From the NCBI GenBank assembly GCA_949987565.1, contig OX465112.1:18821361-18885360 (forward strand): a stretch of 64,000 nucleotides of DNA. The letters are read 5' to 3'. Both the position numbers and the translations under genes were made by a program. How positions within the stretch are numbered: position 1 is the first letter of the stretch; each line of letters opens with the position of its first letter. Below the pieces are notes generated by a model. It was given only the letters and a program-made list of their open reading frames with translations. It made no database searches and had not been told where the DNA came from. The stretch comes from Luidia sarsii. Its lineage: Eukaryota; Echinodermata; Asteroidea; Paxillosida; Luidiidae. Below are positions 23,975-35,480 of this stretch, piece by piece.

Positions 23975-24337
23975 TAAAGGCCCTATACAACATTGGTAAA
24001 GGTCAAAAAATTACCACAGTTTGTGTGCTAAACCATTAAACATTCCAAAAGAGAACTCCTGCGAAGGTTTTAGCTTAAATGGTAATCTGAGAAAGTAGAA
24101 AAAGGGGAAAAAAACGTCTTGGTTTTCACACCATTCTGTAGTGTAAGAAATAGTTTATTACTTGCGAACAATAAACTATTTGTCGATGTTTGAGTGAAGA
24201 TTTTTCGAGAAGTACAGCGTCCCAGACATTAAGATTTCAATGTAAGGATTCTATCATCTACAAACTTTGTAAATTAGAATGAAATCTGTGGACATCAAAG
24301 TTTGTTCCGATCTTCCCAATGTTGTATTGGGCCTTTA
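23975..24337. mobile_element. MITE-like element, family I (copy 1)
   Basis: Terminal inverted repeats TAAAGGCCCTATACAACATT and its near complement (ending AATGTTGTATTGGGCCTTTA) bound about 360 bp. TTAA/TTTA at the ends may be the target duplication. A second, similar copy lies at 38237-38600; both share AAGGTTTTAGCT, AATCTGAGAAAGT and ATAAACTATTTGTCGATGTT internally. No transposase is present. Confidence 0.7.
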
Positions 24338-24439
24338 TCAGGTTTTTTTTTAAAGTCCCGGTGTCCCGTAGTGAGCACAGGAAATGTGTTTTCTGCCTAC
24401 TCAAAGTAACAGTGCCTCTTAGACAGTTTTGACTTAGCA

Positions 24440-25265
24440 AAACAACTGACCAATGAAAGCACGCACCCCGTTCACGTGATGGTTTCCAAAATGGCGGCGC
24501 CCATGGAGTGGCTGGCTGTATTGCTCGGGAGGAGTTATCTATTGCGCAAACGATGCATATACGTGTACACATTTTGGCCCGACATGTGACGTAAGTATAG
24601 CCTATAGGGCCTATGCCGAAAACGGATATGGCCGCGTTGAACATTGTAACGTGCATGTAAATAAACACTGTTCAAGGTATGTCTCAACATGGAGGAATAA
24701 GAAGTCCTCCATGGTCTCAAGCATGGAGGTTCAAGTTGCTCTCCGATTGCCTCGAAGGCCTTTTGACGCTTATCCCGATTTTTAAGATCGGTTTACCGCA
24801 CGTCATATTCATAACTGCAAGGATAGTTAGGCCACAAATCGACAAGTATATCCTCTAAAAAGTATTCGGTTACAATAAACCTTTTTCGTCGGCCACAAAG
24901 CATCATGACAAACTCTATTGTGGAGCACGTAACTTCGTGAATTGTTGAATTTGTTTTCTCAAAAACCAGATGGAGTTCAGAAATGAAACCCACTCAGAGT
25001 TTTCGTCTAGATACCAGCAGCAAAATGTATTTTTTGTCGGAGCGTTGGGTGAGTATTTTCGGAGAAATCAGCGGAGATTCTCTTGGTGACTGGATGGCAA
25101 ACGCGGAGCGCGAATGCAGCCAGCGGCGCGCTGTGCACGCGAGTTTGTCATTTATACCCATGATGCTTTGCGAACGTCGAAGAAATGTTTATTTTCATGG
25201 GCGCCGCCATGTTGGAAACCATCACGTGAACGGAGCGTGCATGTGCTTTCATTGGCCAGTTGTTA
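24440..25265. repeat. Inverted repeat pair with about 65-70-bp arms around an 0.7-kb core
   Basis: The left arm 24440-24504 (ACTGACCAATGAAAGCACGC, GTTCACGTGATGGTTTCCAA, ATGGCGGCGCCCATGG) is mirrored at 25195-25265 (CATGGGCGCCGCCATGTTGG, AAACCATCACGTGAACGG). The core shows no coding signal. Probably a non-autonomous transposon or foldback; the arms also carry promoter-like words (CACGTG, AAATGGCGGC). Confidence 0.65.
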
Positions 25266-25274
25266 TTCTTTTGA

Positions 25275-27770
25275 TCAGCACGTAGCTCAAGTCGCCGCAC
25301 ACGATGAGTTTTCGTCCACGAGAGGCGGAACAAATCAAACAGGATAGATATGGTCTCACGGCCTCTTGAGGCAGAAATCTCACTAGAGTAGAAGTTCAGC
25401 GCACACGGTGAGCTACACGTACTACATGCTGAGCTAACGGCCACAAGATGTTTTGTTTTTGCTCAGCAAATAGCTCTCGTGTGCGGCGGCCTTCAGACAT
25501 GGTCTGGGCACTGCACTACAGTACATTGAAAAGACGTAATGTGAATGACTTACAAGTTACAGATACTACTCATACTTTACTAGTGCTATCGATGTTGACA
25601 ATAATCAAGAATTTATTTCATGAAAGCCGTTCTGAAGCGGGTAAGTGGGAAGCTGATCAAGAACATTTAAGAAAGGAAATTTGCAGTTTAGCCTGTAGTT
25701 CATATTTAATACTTTTCGTTATATATCTCTGGCCTTAATTTCATCACCAAAAAATGATAAGTACATTGTATAAATGTGTATTGCCCTATTGTGTCAGGAC
25801 ATTTTGATTTTGTTTTTAGTTTTTTGGAAAAGCAGTTTAAATCTTTATGAACTAGATTTTAGTCATTGTCTCAGCTATTGAAAGACCACGACTGGAAGAA
25901 CCGTTCCAAGATCGTGGCATTTAATGTATTATTTTAAGTTATATAACATAGCCCTGAATTTAATCATCATAATTGCCGATGTACCCGATGAAATGGAAAG
26001 AAGAATCTTCTTAATTTCTTATTGAAACAAAGGCGTTAACACAGTGTCATAGTTCCTTCATCCTTCTGTACATGTGTGCTTATTTTTATCAATATGCATA
26101 GCCATCTGCACGTCGTTGTATAGTTAATTGTATTAAGGCCTGAAAGGTTTAGTTAAAGTCCCTAGACAACATTGGTAAGATCGAAAAACAAATGTTCACA
26201 GTTTGAAGATGGTTATAGTAGAAACCTCTCACTGAAATATTTCTGCCTAAAATGTTGTATTTTGGGAGAAATGAGTAAAAGAAATAGTTTATCTCACCGA
26301 AATCTAAACTATTTTTCAGAACATTACGGAGTTGAATGCTGCATTTTCGCGAAACAAATGAAGCGGTTTTCACGATTTTCTCGAGACTCGGTTGGCGGAT
26401 TGAGCTGAAATGTTCACAGGTGTGCTATTTCATGCATATGTTGGATCAAACAACGTATGGATGCTATTCTTCGGACCCCGACTAATGTTGTGTAGGAGCA
26501 TTAAACGTGGGGTAAACCCATGCAAATGGCGGTGAAGCTACCAAATGCTGCTATAGAATACACAGCGGAGCGCTGCGTAGCAGCTGGTATCCTACTTGAT
26601 CATGTAGTGCAATGGACTAAACGTGTTACCAATGAATAGTCTAAAGTCACAAAATCACTGCATTAAATATGGGAACGTTTATGCTACAGGATGTAAGACT
26701 ATCGTGGTATGATTATGTGGTTGCAGCACACTAAATCAATTCAAGATGGCTCCGCCGAGCTGATTATCATAAATTACCATAACTTATTTTTAATAAGGGA
26801 TCTTTGAAGGCTAATTAACTGATATGTTATAGAATAAGTGAAGCTTAATACAATCTGGGGGTTCACTCTTCAATTTCGTGTGTAATTTGGACCATATATC
26901 TGATTACAAATTTGGCCCTATTTGGCTGTATAGAAGTGGAGGGTCCATCCCAAAATCCTTGTAGAATTGTTTTATTTGTTATGAGGGTAATTAGCAAAGA
27001 ATCTAATCGGCTAAGGGCACAAATATTTGAATGAATCTGAGAGATGAAGGTTCAAACTACAATTTTTCAGAATACCTCCAAGAACTGAGAAACGTCTGGG
27101 TGTGGAATAATTGGCTTTGAAAGTGAGTGTTTTTGCACAGTGTTCAATGGGAGCTCGATTTAGTGTACTGCAACCGTGTACATTGCAGTCATGTATTACT
27201 AGACCGTGCCAATAAGTCTCGTGGTGAAAAGGTCACCGTACACCTCCGGCCACCTCTGCGCCACCTGGTATGAGAGATTAACGCGTGCCCAATTTTGAAA
27301 TCTTTTTTATTAGATAAAGATTTGCGGAATCAGTAGGCCTATTGGCGATTGGCCCCCAAAAAATAACAAACAATGAGAATACGGCAGAGAACACGAATAA
27401 ATATAACCTGATCTAAATCTCCGGTTGTAAGTAGATTATTGCGAATACGGATTAGGGCCCGTGTTTGGCTTTGTTTTTTTATGGTACCAAAAAAATGGGG
27501 ACTTTAGACAAACATGACCACAAATTAAGAGACAAATTCTGCCCTCAGATGGATTGCTTTTACACAAAATTGGAATGTTGAAAAAGGCAGACAATTTGAC
27601 TTTGACAACTAAGTAAGAACAGCTTTTGAAAGCATCCTTCTTTCACATCTGAATTTATAAAAAAAAAATTGTGGGTGTAGCGAGGGTCTGTCCATGATAA
27701 TTATGATAAAGGAAATGCTCCCTTTCATCTGATGCACTTATTTCGACTTAGACCTTTCCCTCTGCTAACT
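25275..27770. other. Intergenic region, no gene recognised
   Basis: A/T-rich DNA with no exon-like open frame. Apart from the MITE listed at 26153-26504 I see only scattered TACATG words and short A runs. Confidence 0.45.
26153..26504. mobile_element. MITE-like element, family II (copy 1)
   Basis: Ends TTAAAGTCCCTAGACAACATT and AATGTTGTGTAGGAGCATTAA are imperfect inverted repeats. The interior shares TTCTCGAGACTCGGTTGG and GCTGAAATGTTCACAGGTGT with a better preserved copy at 39402-39769. No coding capacity. Confidence 0.7.
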
Positions 27771-28073
27771 TAACACCATAATCCACTATTCTAGTTGAAT
27801 TAACCAATTTCACTTTAGAAATCACGATGGTCATTTTTGTATTTGAAACTTCATTCCCACTTGTAGTTGGAACTTAGTGTTGACATACTGTACACATTTC
27901 AGATACTTATAGGTTGGGTTTGTACTTTGAAGAAGAAAATCGAACCTGCAAACTTGAAGTTACAGAGCCTGGGACACCTACGACACGCCATGCGTACCAG
28001 TTGATTTTTGGTCTAAATTTCAGATACTTATAGGTTGGGTTTGTACTTATTAATTTGAAGAAGAAAAGGTTAC

Positions 28074-28265
28074 TTAAAATTTAGTGGGCCTGACGTTTCG
28101 ATCCTAGCAGGACCTTTCTCAAAGGCACTTTCTCAAAGGCACTTTATCACTCTGCCTTTGAGAAAGGTGCTGCTAGGATCGAAACGTCAGGCCCACTAAA
28201 TTTTAAGCTTTTTATTTTGGTAATTTTAGTCAGTAAACAGTTTGCAACATTTTTGTATATCACCC
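28074..28265. mobile_element. Penelope-associated repeat, head-to-head pair
   Basis: A minus copy (AAATTTAGTGGGCCTGACGT, TTCGATCCTAGCAGGACC) is followed by a duplicated CTTTCTCAAAGGCA and then a plus copy with the full tail (CAGTTTGCAACATTTTTGTA). Both cores are nearly intact. It is inserted next to the inverted copy of the 152-bp unit. Confidence 0.8.
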
Positions 28266-28596
28266 CAAGAAAAGGATACTCTTACATCTCAAGAGGATCG
28301 GCAAAGTCGGCAATTGGAAGAAGGCTTTCACGGCGGCGCAGAGAGCCCCCTTTGACGGGATTCAAGCCACGTGTCTTGAGTTTATTTCGAACTGTGAAGC
28401 GACACTTTGAGTCACCGATTAATTATTAAGGGCTTACCCGAGGCAGTCCGTACTATTAATTTTTTTATTTTCCCCAGAGGAAAGTCTTCAAATCAAGGTT
28501 TTTAAACGAGAGTGTTAGAATGATAAAACTATTCGTATCAACGTTGACATGTGACACCATGCAGTTCTTTTTTCCAGAAATGGTTTGGCTCTCAGA

Positions 28597-28638
28597 CTCA
28601 ACGTTTCGGGCATAGTGTGCTCTGCCCGTCTTCAGGAG
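28597..28638 (-). ncRNA. Hammerhead-ribozyme-like core
   Basis: On the minus strand: CTC, CTGAAGA (fits CUGANGA), an extra C, stem GGGCA/TGCCC, GAAA, CGTT and GAG. Helix I is CTC/GAG and helix II is perfect. There is essentially no helix III, and the extra C before helix II departs from the classic core. The layout matches the core at 23749-23788. Activity is unproven. Confidence 0.4.
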
Positions 28639-28969
28639 GCGAATTCCAACTCACGAGAGGCAGTGGACTAACTTTGAGTTTCTAAAATTGGTGCATGTGG
28701 CGGAACTTCTCAATGTTCCAGCTTCGACGCTTGGTAGATATGGATTATACTTTTCGTGTTCAATAATTACTAAGTATACATCCTTTTTCTAAGTATGTAA
28801 ACATTAAAAATATTATAGAATTATAGTAACGATCGGTGCGCGACGCGTGATGTATCGTGCATTCCCGGATTTGTCAATGTTCCAGCTTCGAATACTAGGG
28901 GGATTGGCGACTTGGCGCTAAACTTTTCTTGTTCAAATTGCCTAACAAATTACCCGAGTGCAGTCCTAA

Positions 28970-29990
28970 GGTATAAGTATCTAAACAAAAATAAACGTTA
29001 TCCACTAGTGCCAATGGCGTGTCGTGAGGTCCTATAGTTTCTGTAACCTCAAGGATGCAGGTTCGATCCCATGGGATGTAACAGTTTTTGTTCTTCAAAT
29101 TAATAAGTACAAACCCAACCAATAAGTATCTAAAATTCGAACGAAAAATCAACTGGTGCGCATGGCGTGTCTTGTGTGTCCCAGGGTCTGCAACCTGTAG
29201 GTTGCAGGTTCGATCCCCAGGGATGTAACAGAACATTTTTCTTCTTCAAATTACCAAGTACAAACCTAACCTATACGGGTAAGTATCTGAAATTTCGACC
29301 AAAAGTCAACTGGTGCGCATGGCGTGTCGTGGGTGTTCCAGGGTCTGTAACCTCAAGGTTGCAGGTTCGATCCCCAGGGATGTAACAGAAAATTTTTCTT
29401 CTTCAATTTACCAAGTACAAACCCAACCTATAAGTATCTGAAATTCGAACGAAAAATCAACTGGTGCGCATGGCGTGTCGTGGATGTCCCAGGGTCTGTA
29501 ACCCAAAGGTTGCAGGTTCCATCCCCAGGGATGTAACAGAACACTTTTCTTCTTCAAATTACCGAGTACAAACCTAACCTATAGGTATCTGAAATTTCGA
29601 ACGAGAAGTCAACTGGTGCGCATGGCGTGTCTTGTGTGTCCCAGGGTCTGCAACCTCTAGGTTGCAGGTTCGATCCCCAGGGATGTAACAGAACATTTTT
29701 CTTCTTCAAATTACCAAGTACAAACCTAACCTATACGGGTAAGTATCTGAAATTTCGACCAAAAGTCAACTGGTGCGCATGGCGTGTCGTGGGTGTCACA
29801 GGGTCTGTAACCTCAAGGTTGCAGGTTCCATCCCCAGGGATGCAACAGAACATTTTTCTTCAATTTACCAAGTACAAACCCAACCTATAAGTATCTGAAA
29901 TTTCGACCAAAAGTCAACTGGTGCGCATGGCGTGTCGTGATGTCCCAGGGTCTGTAACCTCAAGGTTGCAGGTTCGATTCCCAGGGAAGT
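28970..29990 (+). repeat. Tandem array of a 148-157-bp unit with a tRNA-like segment (7 copies)
   Basis: The word GGTGCGCATGGCGTGT recurs at 29155, 29312, 29463, 29615, 29772 and 29920, with a diverged first copy at about 29008. Each unit carries CTGTAACCTCAAGGTTGCAG and GGTTCGATCCCCAGG, which resemble the anticodon and T arms of a tRNA with a pol III B box (the last copy has an exact GGTTCGATTCC). Between them is CTTCTTCAAATTACCAAGTA. Single units occur inverted at 27895-28070. The protein-like frames across it are incidental. Confidence 0.8.
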
Positions 29991-30159
29991 CGAGTTTTGA
30001 ATTCCTTGTTTTTTAATTCTATTAAGGTAACCGAAGGTTTAAATAGATTGGTTTTTTAGGGGTGGGTGGGGGGACTCATGAGGCTAGAGGTGCAGTGGCT
30101 CGACTGGAAACCTCAAGGCCGAGGGTTCGATCCCGGGTGGATGCAGGTCCTGCCCACAA

Positions 30160-32152
30160 ACCCAGGTCCTGCCCACAAACCGCCTCCTCCCCACAAACCG
30201 CCTCCACCCCACAAACCCCCTCCACCCCACAAACCCCCTCCTCCCCACAAACCGCCTCCTCCCCACAAACCGCCTCCTCCCCACAAACAAACCCCCTCCA
30301 CCCCACAAACCCCCTCCTCCCCACAAACCGCCTCCTCCCCACAAACAAACCCCCTCCTCCCCACAAACAAACCCCCTCCTCCCCACAAACCCCCTCCACC
30401 CCACAAACCCCCTCCTCCCCACAAACCCCCTCCACCCCACAAACCCCCTCCTCCCCACAAACCCCCTCCTCCCCACAAACCCCCTCCTCCCCACAAACCC
30501 CCTCCACCCCACAAACCCCCTCCTCCCCACAAACCCCCTCCACCCCACAAACCCCCTCCACCCCACAAACCCCCTCCACCCCACAAACCCCCTCCACCCC
30601 ACAAACCCCCTCCTCCCCACAAACCCCCTCCACCCCACAAACCCCCTCCTCCCCACAAACCGCCTCCTCCCCACAAACCCCCTCCTCCCCACAAACCCCC
30701 TCCTCCCCACAAACCCCCTCCTCCCCACAAACCCCCTCCTCCCCACAAACCCCCTCCTCCCCACAAACCGCCTCCTCCCCACAAACCGCCTCCTCCCCAC
30801 AAACCCCCTCCTCCCCACAAACCCCCTCCTCCCCACAAACCCCCTCCACCCCACAAACCGCCTCCTCCCCACAAACCGCCTCCTCCCCACAAACCCCCTC
30901 CACCCCACAAACCCCCTCCACCCCACAAACCCCCTCCACCCCACAAACCCCCTCCTCCCCACAAACCCCCTCCTCCCCACAAACCCCCTCCTCCCCACAA
31001 ACCCCCTCCTCCCCACAAACCCCCTCCACCCCACAAACCCCCTCCACCCCACAAACCCCCTCCACCCCACAAACCCCCTCCTCCCCACAAACCCCCTCCA
31101 CCCCACAAACCGCCTCCTCCCCACAAACCGCCTCCTCCCCACAAACCGCCTCCTCCCCACAAACCGCCTCCTCCCCACAAACCGCCTCCTCCCCACAAAC
31201 CGCCTCCTCCCCACAAACCCCCTCCTCCCCACAAACCCCCTCCTCCCCACAAACCCCCTCCTCCCCACAAACCCCCTCCACCCCACAAACCCCCTCCTCC
31301 CCACAAACCGCCTCCTCCCCACAAACCGCCTCCTCCCCACAAACCGCCTCCACCCCACAAACCCCCTCCTCCCCACAAACCCCCTCCTCCCCACAAACCG
31401 CCTCCTCCCCACAAACCCCCTCCTCCCCACAAACCCCCTCCACCCCACAAACCCCCTCCTCCCCACAAACCCCCTCCTCCCCACAAACCCCCTCCTCCCC
31501 ACAAACCGCCTCCTCCCCACAAACCCCCTCCACCCCACAAACCCCCTCCTCCCCACAAACCCCCTCCTCCCCACAAACCCCCTCCACCCCACAAACCCCC
31601 TCCACCCCACAAACCCCCTCCTCCCCACAAACCCCCTCCACCCCACAAACCCCCTCCTCCCCACAAACCCCCTCCACCCCACAAACCGCCTCCTCCCCAC
31701 AAACCCCCTCCTCCCCACAAACCGCCTCCTCCCCACAAACCCCCTCCACCCCACAAACCCCCTCCTCCCCACAAACCCCCTCCTCCCCACAAACCCCCTC
31801 CACCCCACAAACCCCCTCCACCCCACAAACCCCCTCCTCCCCACAAACCCCCTCCACCCCACAAACCCCCTCCACCCCACAAACCCCCTCCTCCCCACAA
31901 ACCCCCTCCTCCCCACAAACCCCCTCCTCCCCACAAACCCCCTCCACCCCACAAACCCCCTCCTCCCCACAAACCCCCTCCACCCCACAAACCCCCTCCT
32001 CCCCACAAACCCCCTCCACCCCACAAACCCCCTCCACCCCACAAACCCCCTCTTCCCCACAAACCCCCTCCTCCCCACAAACCCCCTCCACCCCACAAAC
32101 CCCCTCCACCCCACAAACCCCCTCCTCCCCACAAACCCCCTCCTCCCCACTA
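30160..32152. repeat. 18-bp minisatellite, about 110 copies, G-rich on the minus strand
   Basis: The unit is CCCCCTCCTCCCCACAAA with variants CCGCCTCC and CCTCCACC. Because 18 is divisible by three and the unit has no stop in several frames, it creates spurious frames of about 680-700 codons on both strands. The minus strand has GGGG, GG and GGGGG runs in every unit, so G-quadruplex formation is likely. The array begins directly after a tRNA-like sequence (GAGGGTTCGATCCCGGGTGG at about 30120). Confidence 0.95.
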
Positions 32153-32261
32153 GATAAAATAAAATAAAATGGATTTTTACTCTTTTTAAGACAAGTTAGA
32201 TGTCGAAAAAAGGATTAAAAGTCCTTGATTATTTAATTTGAAACTCGAACAAGGGCCCTGA

Positions 32262-32336
32262 CATAGCCGGGACTCGAACTCGGGTCACCAAGTTAGAAGT
32301 AAGAGAGTGTATCCGCTACACCAACACGTCCTTCTT
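32262..32336 (-). other. tRNA-like segment (probably SINE or pseudo-tRNA)
   Basis: On the minus strand: GACGTGTTGGTGTAGCGGAT, CGAGTTCGAGTCCCGG and CTATGTCA. The ends pair in six of seven positions, and both an A-box-like TAGCGGATA and a B box GAGTTCGAGTCC are present. The anticodon stem does not pair, so I do not call a functional tRNA. Confidence 0.5.
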
Positions 32337-32563
32337 ACTTAAAAAACTTGGAACTAATATATAAAGCATCGTATTGAAAGTTAACAGAAAGTTACAAATA
32401 ATATATAAGTACAACTAATATAGAAGTAAAAAAACCGCTTTCAACAGTATGTCAACACTAAGTTCCAACTACAAGTGGGAATGAAGTTTCAAATACAAAA
32501 TTGACCATCGTGATTTCTAAGGTGAAATTGATTAATTCAACTAGAGAAGTGGATTATGGTGGT

Positions 32564-33595
32564 CTAAAAGTGACATTGTAAATAAAATATATATAGAGCC
32601 TATAAGTTACTTAAAACAAATGAATGACACAGGAAACATGTTAATTTACTGTACAGAGGAATATTCTTATTTCAATCTCACCATCCACTGACCATCTATG
32701 AAATGTCATTAAAACCAGAATAGAGCATAGTTAAATCATTCAAACACAGCATGAATGACTGCACCAATACCTTGTCTTCATTTTCTGTGAATAACGTATA
32801 ATTATAGCACCTTTATAGATTTTGTCGACCTCTTAACCCTGAACCCTTCATAAAAACGCAAATGAAACCTTTTGAATCAATGAAACCTTTTGAATCAGTA
32901 TGAAGTGGTTAAGGTAAGATTTCTTTTTAACACATCCAACACATAAAAATACATCGAATTATAATGTCCGTCCCAGTCTCCCTCAAAGTATTCATACGGT
33001 TCTTGATTGAACAGAACTGCAACATTTGCAACAACGAACATCAGTTTCCAACTTCCCTTGCAACCCTTGTGCAACAAATAATTGACATTTAGAGAAAGAT
33101 GCAAGGTATATTCTAAATTCGGAAAAAGGGAAAGAAACACTATAATTATAAGCAGTTTTGGAACTGTGATAAGAAGCCTTGAGGGAATATATTTTCAATC
33201 AGATAACACAACTTCTTTTCATCTTACTTTAACCTGATGTGAGCAAATTCACATTTTCACCGCGGTCATAACCGCAGTACAGTATTCAATGTAAGCAAAC
33301 TATGACTTAGCAACGTTCGACTACTGTTTTCAAGCGGGAAGTCCAGTGAATGATTTCTTTTTCGTTAGTTGCAAGAGAGTTACATAAAAATTAAAGATTT
33401 ACTGTCTTGAATGACCAATGATATAGCAATTGCAAACATGTAGAGGGTCTGGCGTTTTGATAATCAAACAGGAACTTTTCTCACAGGCTGAAAATGTTGA
33501 AAAGACTAGCGTTAATAAGACAATCAAAATGCAGTTCATGACATGATCTGAGACTGACGGTGGTCCAGTGATATGGGTGGACAGAGACAAGTTCT
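32564..33595. other. Intergenic region, no gene recognised
   Basis: AT-rich DNA without exon-like frames. A very degenerate minus-strand Penelope-associated fragment lies at about 33440-33492 (GGTCTGGCGTTTTGATAATC). Confidence 0.4.
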
Positions 33596-33634
33596 TAGAG
33601 GCGACAATGGGAGACTTCGTGACGCGAGGAAATA

Positions 33635-34092
33635 GGCTGTCCATGGTAAGAGACACGAAAATTGTCCATGTGAGAGATGTGAAGACTGTCCATGGTGAGA
33701 GACTTGAAGACTGTCCATGGTGAGAGATGTGAAGACTGTCCATGGTGAGAGACTTGAAGACTGTCCATGGTGAGAGACTTGAAGACTGTCCATGGTGAGA
33801 GACGTGAAAACTGTCTATAGTGAGAGACGCAGAGGCTGTCCATGGTGAGAGACAGGCTGTCCATGGTGAGAGACAGGCTGTCCATGGTGAGAGACAGGCT
33901 GTCCATGGTGAGAGACAGGCTGTCCATGGTGAGAGACAGGCTGTCCATGGTGAGAGACAAGCTGTCCATGGTGAGAGACAGACTGTCCATGGTGAGAGAC
34001 AGGCTGTCCATGGTGAGAGACAAGCTGTCCATGGTGAGAGACGCAGAGGCTGTCCATGGTGAGAGACAGGCTGTCCATGCTGAGAGACAGGT
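33635..34092. repeat. Minisatellite of 21- to 25-bp units around GTCCATGGTGAGAGAC
   Basis: The first part uses about 25-bp units (GAAGACTGTCCATGGTGAGA GACTT), and from 33836 a 21-bp unit (GTCCATGGTGAGAGACAGGC T) repeats about twelve times. Since 21 is divisible by three, open frames such as MVRDRLS repeats appear; these are artefacts. Confidence 0.9.
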
Positions 34093-34916
34093 GTGTTCTA
34101 AGAGAAAACTCAGATTGAAATTAAAAGTGTAGTTTTATACGGCCAGGAAAATATATTAAACGATCGGATAGGTAGGGCACATTGGTGGGAAGTGTCCCCA
34201 AAACACGCACGGAGTGTTGAGCGTCTGTCAACCAAGCAATGTCTCGTGTCATGCGTGTGCAGCAAGAATACTACGATTTCTTGACGATCTATGGTCGGAA
34301 TCATGGAAAAAAGGTATAGTATATGTCGAAGGTTTCGTTGGTGCCATCAATGCATAAGGTGACAAACAAGTAAGGACGTCGGTGTCGGATTTGACGTCGA
34401 CAGACGGCAAGACAACGAATGCATCGGCTAGAGCTAGTATAGTGCTACAGCAGCAGGGGAATCATTCGCATGCAATCTAGATGGATTCAAAACGAATATG
34501 ATTGATATGAATGAACTCAACGAAACGGGGGAAAGCCCACAGTAGCAGAACACGTGGACACGATCAAATTAGGATTGAAACGTCAGGCCCTCTAAATTTT
34601 GAGATGGCGCATATTTATTACATAACATGTATTACATCCTAATCCTTACAGCTTGCCGGACATTCTAAATTGGAGAAATTATGCCTACTTGTAATGGTGT
34701 CTTAAATGAATTGTAATGGTATCAACTATGGATTTTGTGATCGAAAATCTGCCGTTTTCAAGAAGAGGAAATTACTTTGTTGAGTTCTTTTAAAAAATAC
34801 CGCCCTCTATGTCTGAAAAAACGCAGGTGTAAAATGTTTATCTATAGGTTGAGTTTGACAAAGTATTGACACGATTCTTTGACCTTCGCACGTGATGTAC
34901 CGTACAATAATTTATT
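34093..34916. other. Intergenic region, no gene recognised
   Basis: A truncated Penelope-associated core (AGGATTGAAACGTCAGGCCC) lies at about 34571-34605. Nothing else is recognisable. Confidence 0.4.
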
Positions 34917-35270
34917 TGTTTACATCCGGGAACTTTGTGACCTAAGGTTACAGCGCGGTGAACGCAACAAGGTGAAGCGCTATTCATTTGCACGCGTTTC
35001 TACGGGTGTCACATAATGCTTAAGACCCGTGAGATTGTGTTTAAGGAAAACTCAAACTTGAAAAGGGGTCAGAAGTTATTTTTCTTAAAGTTCCCTTCCA
35101 GAAAGAAAGAAAAAACTGGCTAAATGTTGTGACGTTGAAATTTCCAAAGAATATAACCTTAAACAAGGTTAAAAGATATGTTTCTTCAGGTTATCTTCCG
35201 TCCAAAAATATTTCCTTCCAAGTTCCAGAAAGAACCTTGTTTGAGGTCACAAAGTTCCCGGATGTAAACA
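34917..35270. repeat. Foldback element with a perfect 27-bp inverted repeat
   Basis: Positions 34917-34943 (TGTTTACATCCGGGAACTTT then GTGACCT) are exactly reverse-complemented at 35244-35270. The roughly 300-bp interior has no coding capacity and contains the related word AAGTTCCCTTCCAGAAAG. A small non-autonomous transposon is likely. Confidence 0.7.
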
Positions 35271-35332
35271 CAAAGTCGCGTCCTCGAATGTCGAGCAGAC
35301 TCAGGCCCCACGTTATCATTGGTAGAACCTAA

Positions 35333-35480
35333 AGGCGGCCAGATAAAATGCCATGTCACAACTGAATATTCATGAGTTAATCTCTCGACTACGGGAGGTC
35401 AATGGGTCCTGAAATTTATTTATGCTAAGCAGCCATGAATACATTTGACGTACGGCAGTCTGCTTGGCCGCCTTAAAGGT
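35333..35480. mobile_element. Small MITE-like element
   Basis: AAAGGCGGCCAGATAAAATG at the left and TGCTTGGCCGCCTTAAAGG at the right are imperfect inverted repeats about 145 bp apart. A related word (GAGGCCAAGTAAAATGCCAT) follows at about 35494, suggesting a second, partial copy. Confidence 0.45.

Larger units (their letters stand above)
27773..32563. mobile_element. 4.8-kb composite element bounded by about 120-bp inverted repeats
   Basis: Positions 27773-27891 (from ACCATAATCCACTATTCTAG to GTTGACATACTGT) are the imperfect reverse complement of 32447-32563. Just inside the left repeat is an inverted copy of the 152-bp unit that forms the tandem array at 28970-29990, so the internal repeats are also symmetrical. 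Within the element lie a Penelope-associated pair, a hammerhead-like core, the tRNA-like array, a 2-kb 18-bp minisatellite and a tRNA-like segment. I see no transposase, so it would be non-autonomous; target duplications are not clear. Treating it as one element is inference. Confidence 0.5.

Noticed and set aside
30062..32167. Open frames of about 680-700 codons on both strands (PQTPSS, PPPPHK, EGVCGVE and GGLWGG repeats)
   Set aside because: They arise only because the 18-bp minisatellite unit is a multiple of three without stops. Four overlapping frames on both strands are open at once and there is no start, splice or domain support.
33595..34132. Repeat proteins of MDSLSLT and MVRDRLS type
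   Set aside because: By-products of the 21-bp minisatellite; open on both strands with no independent coding evidence.
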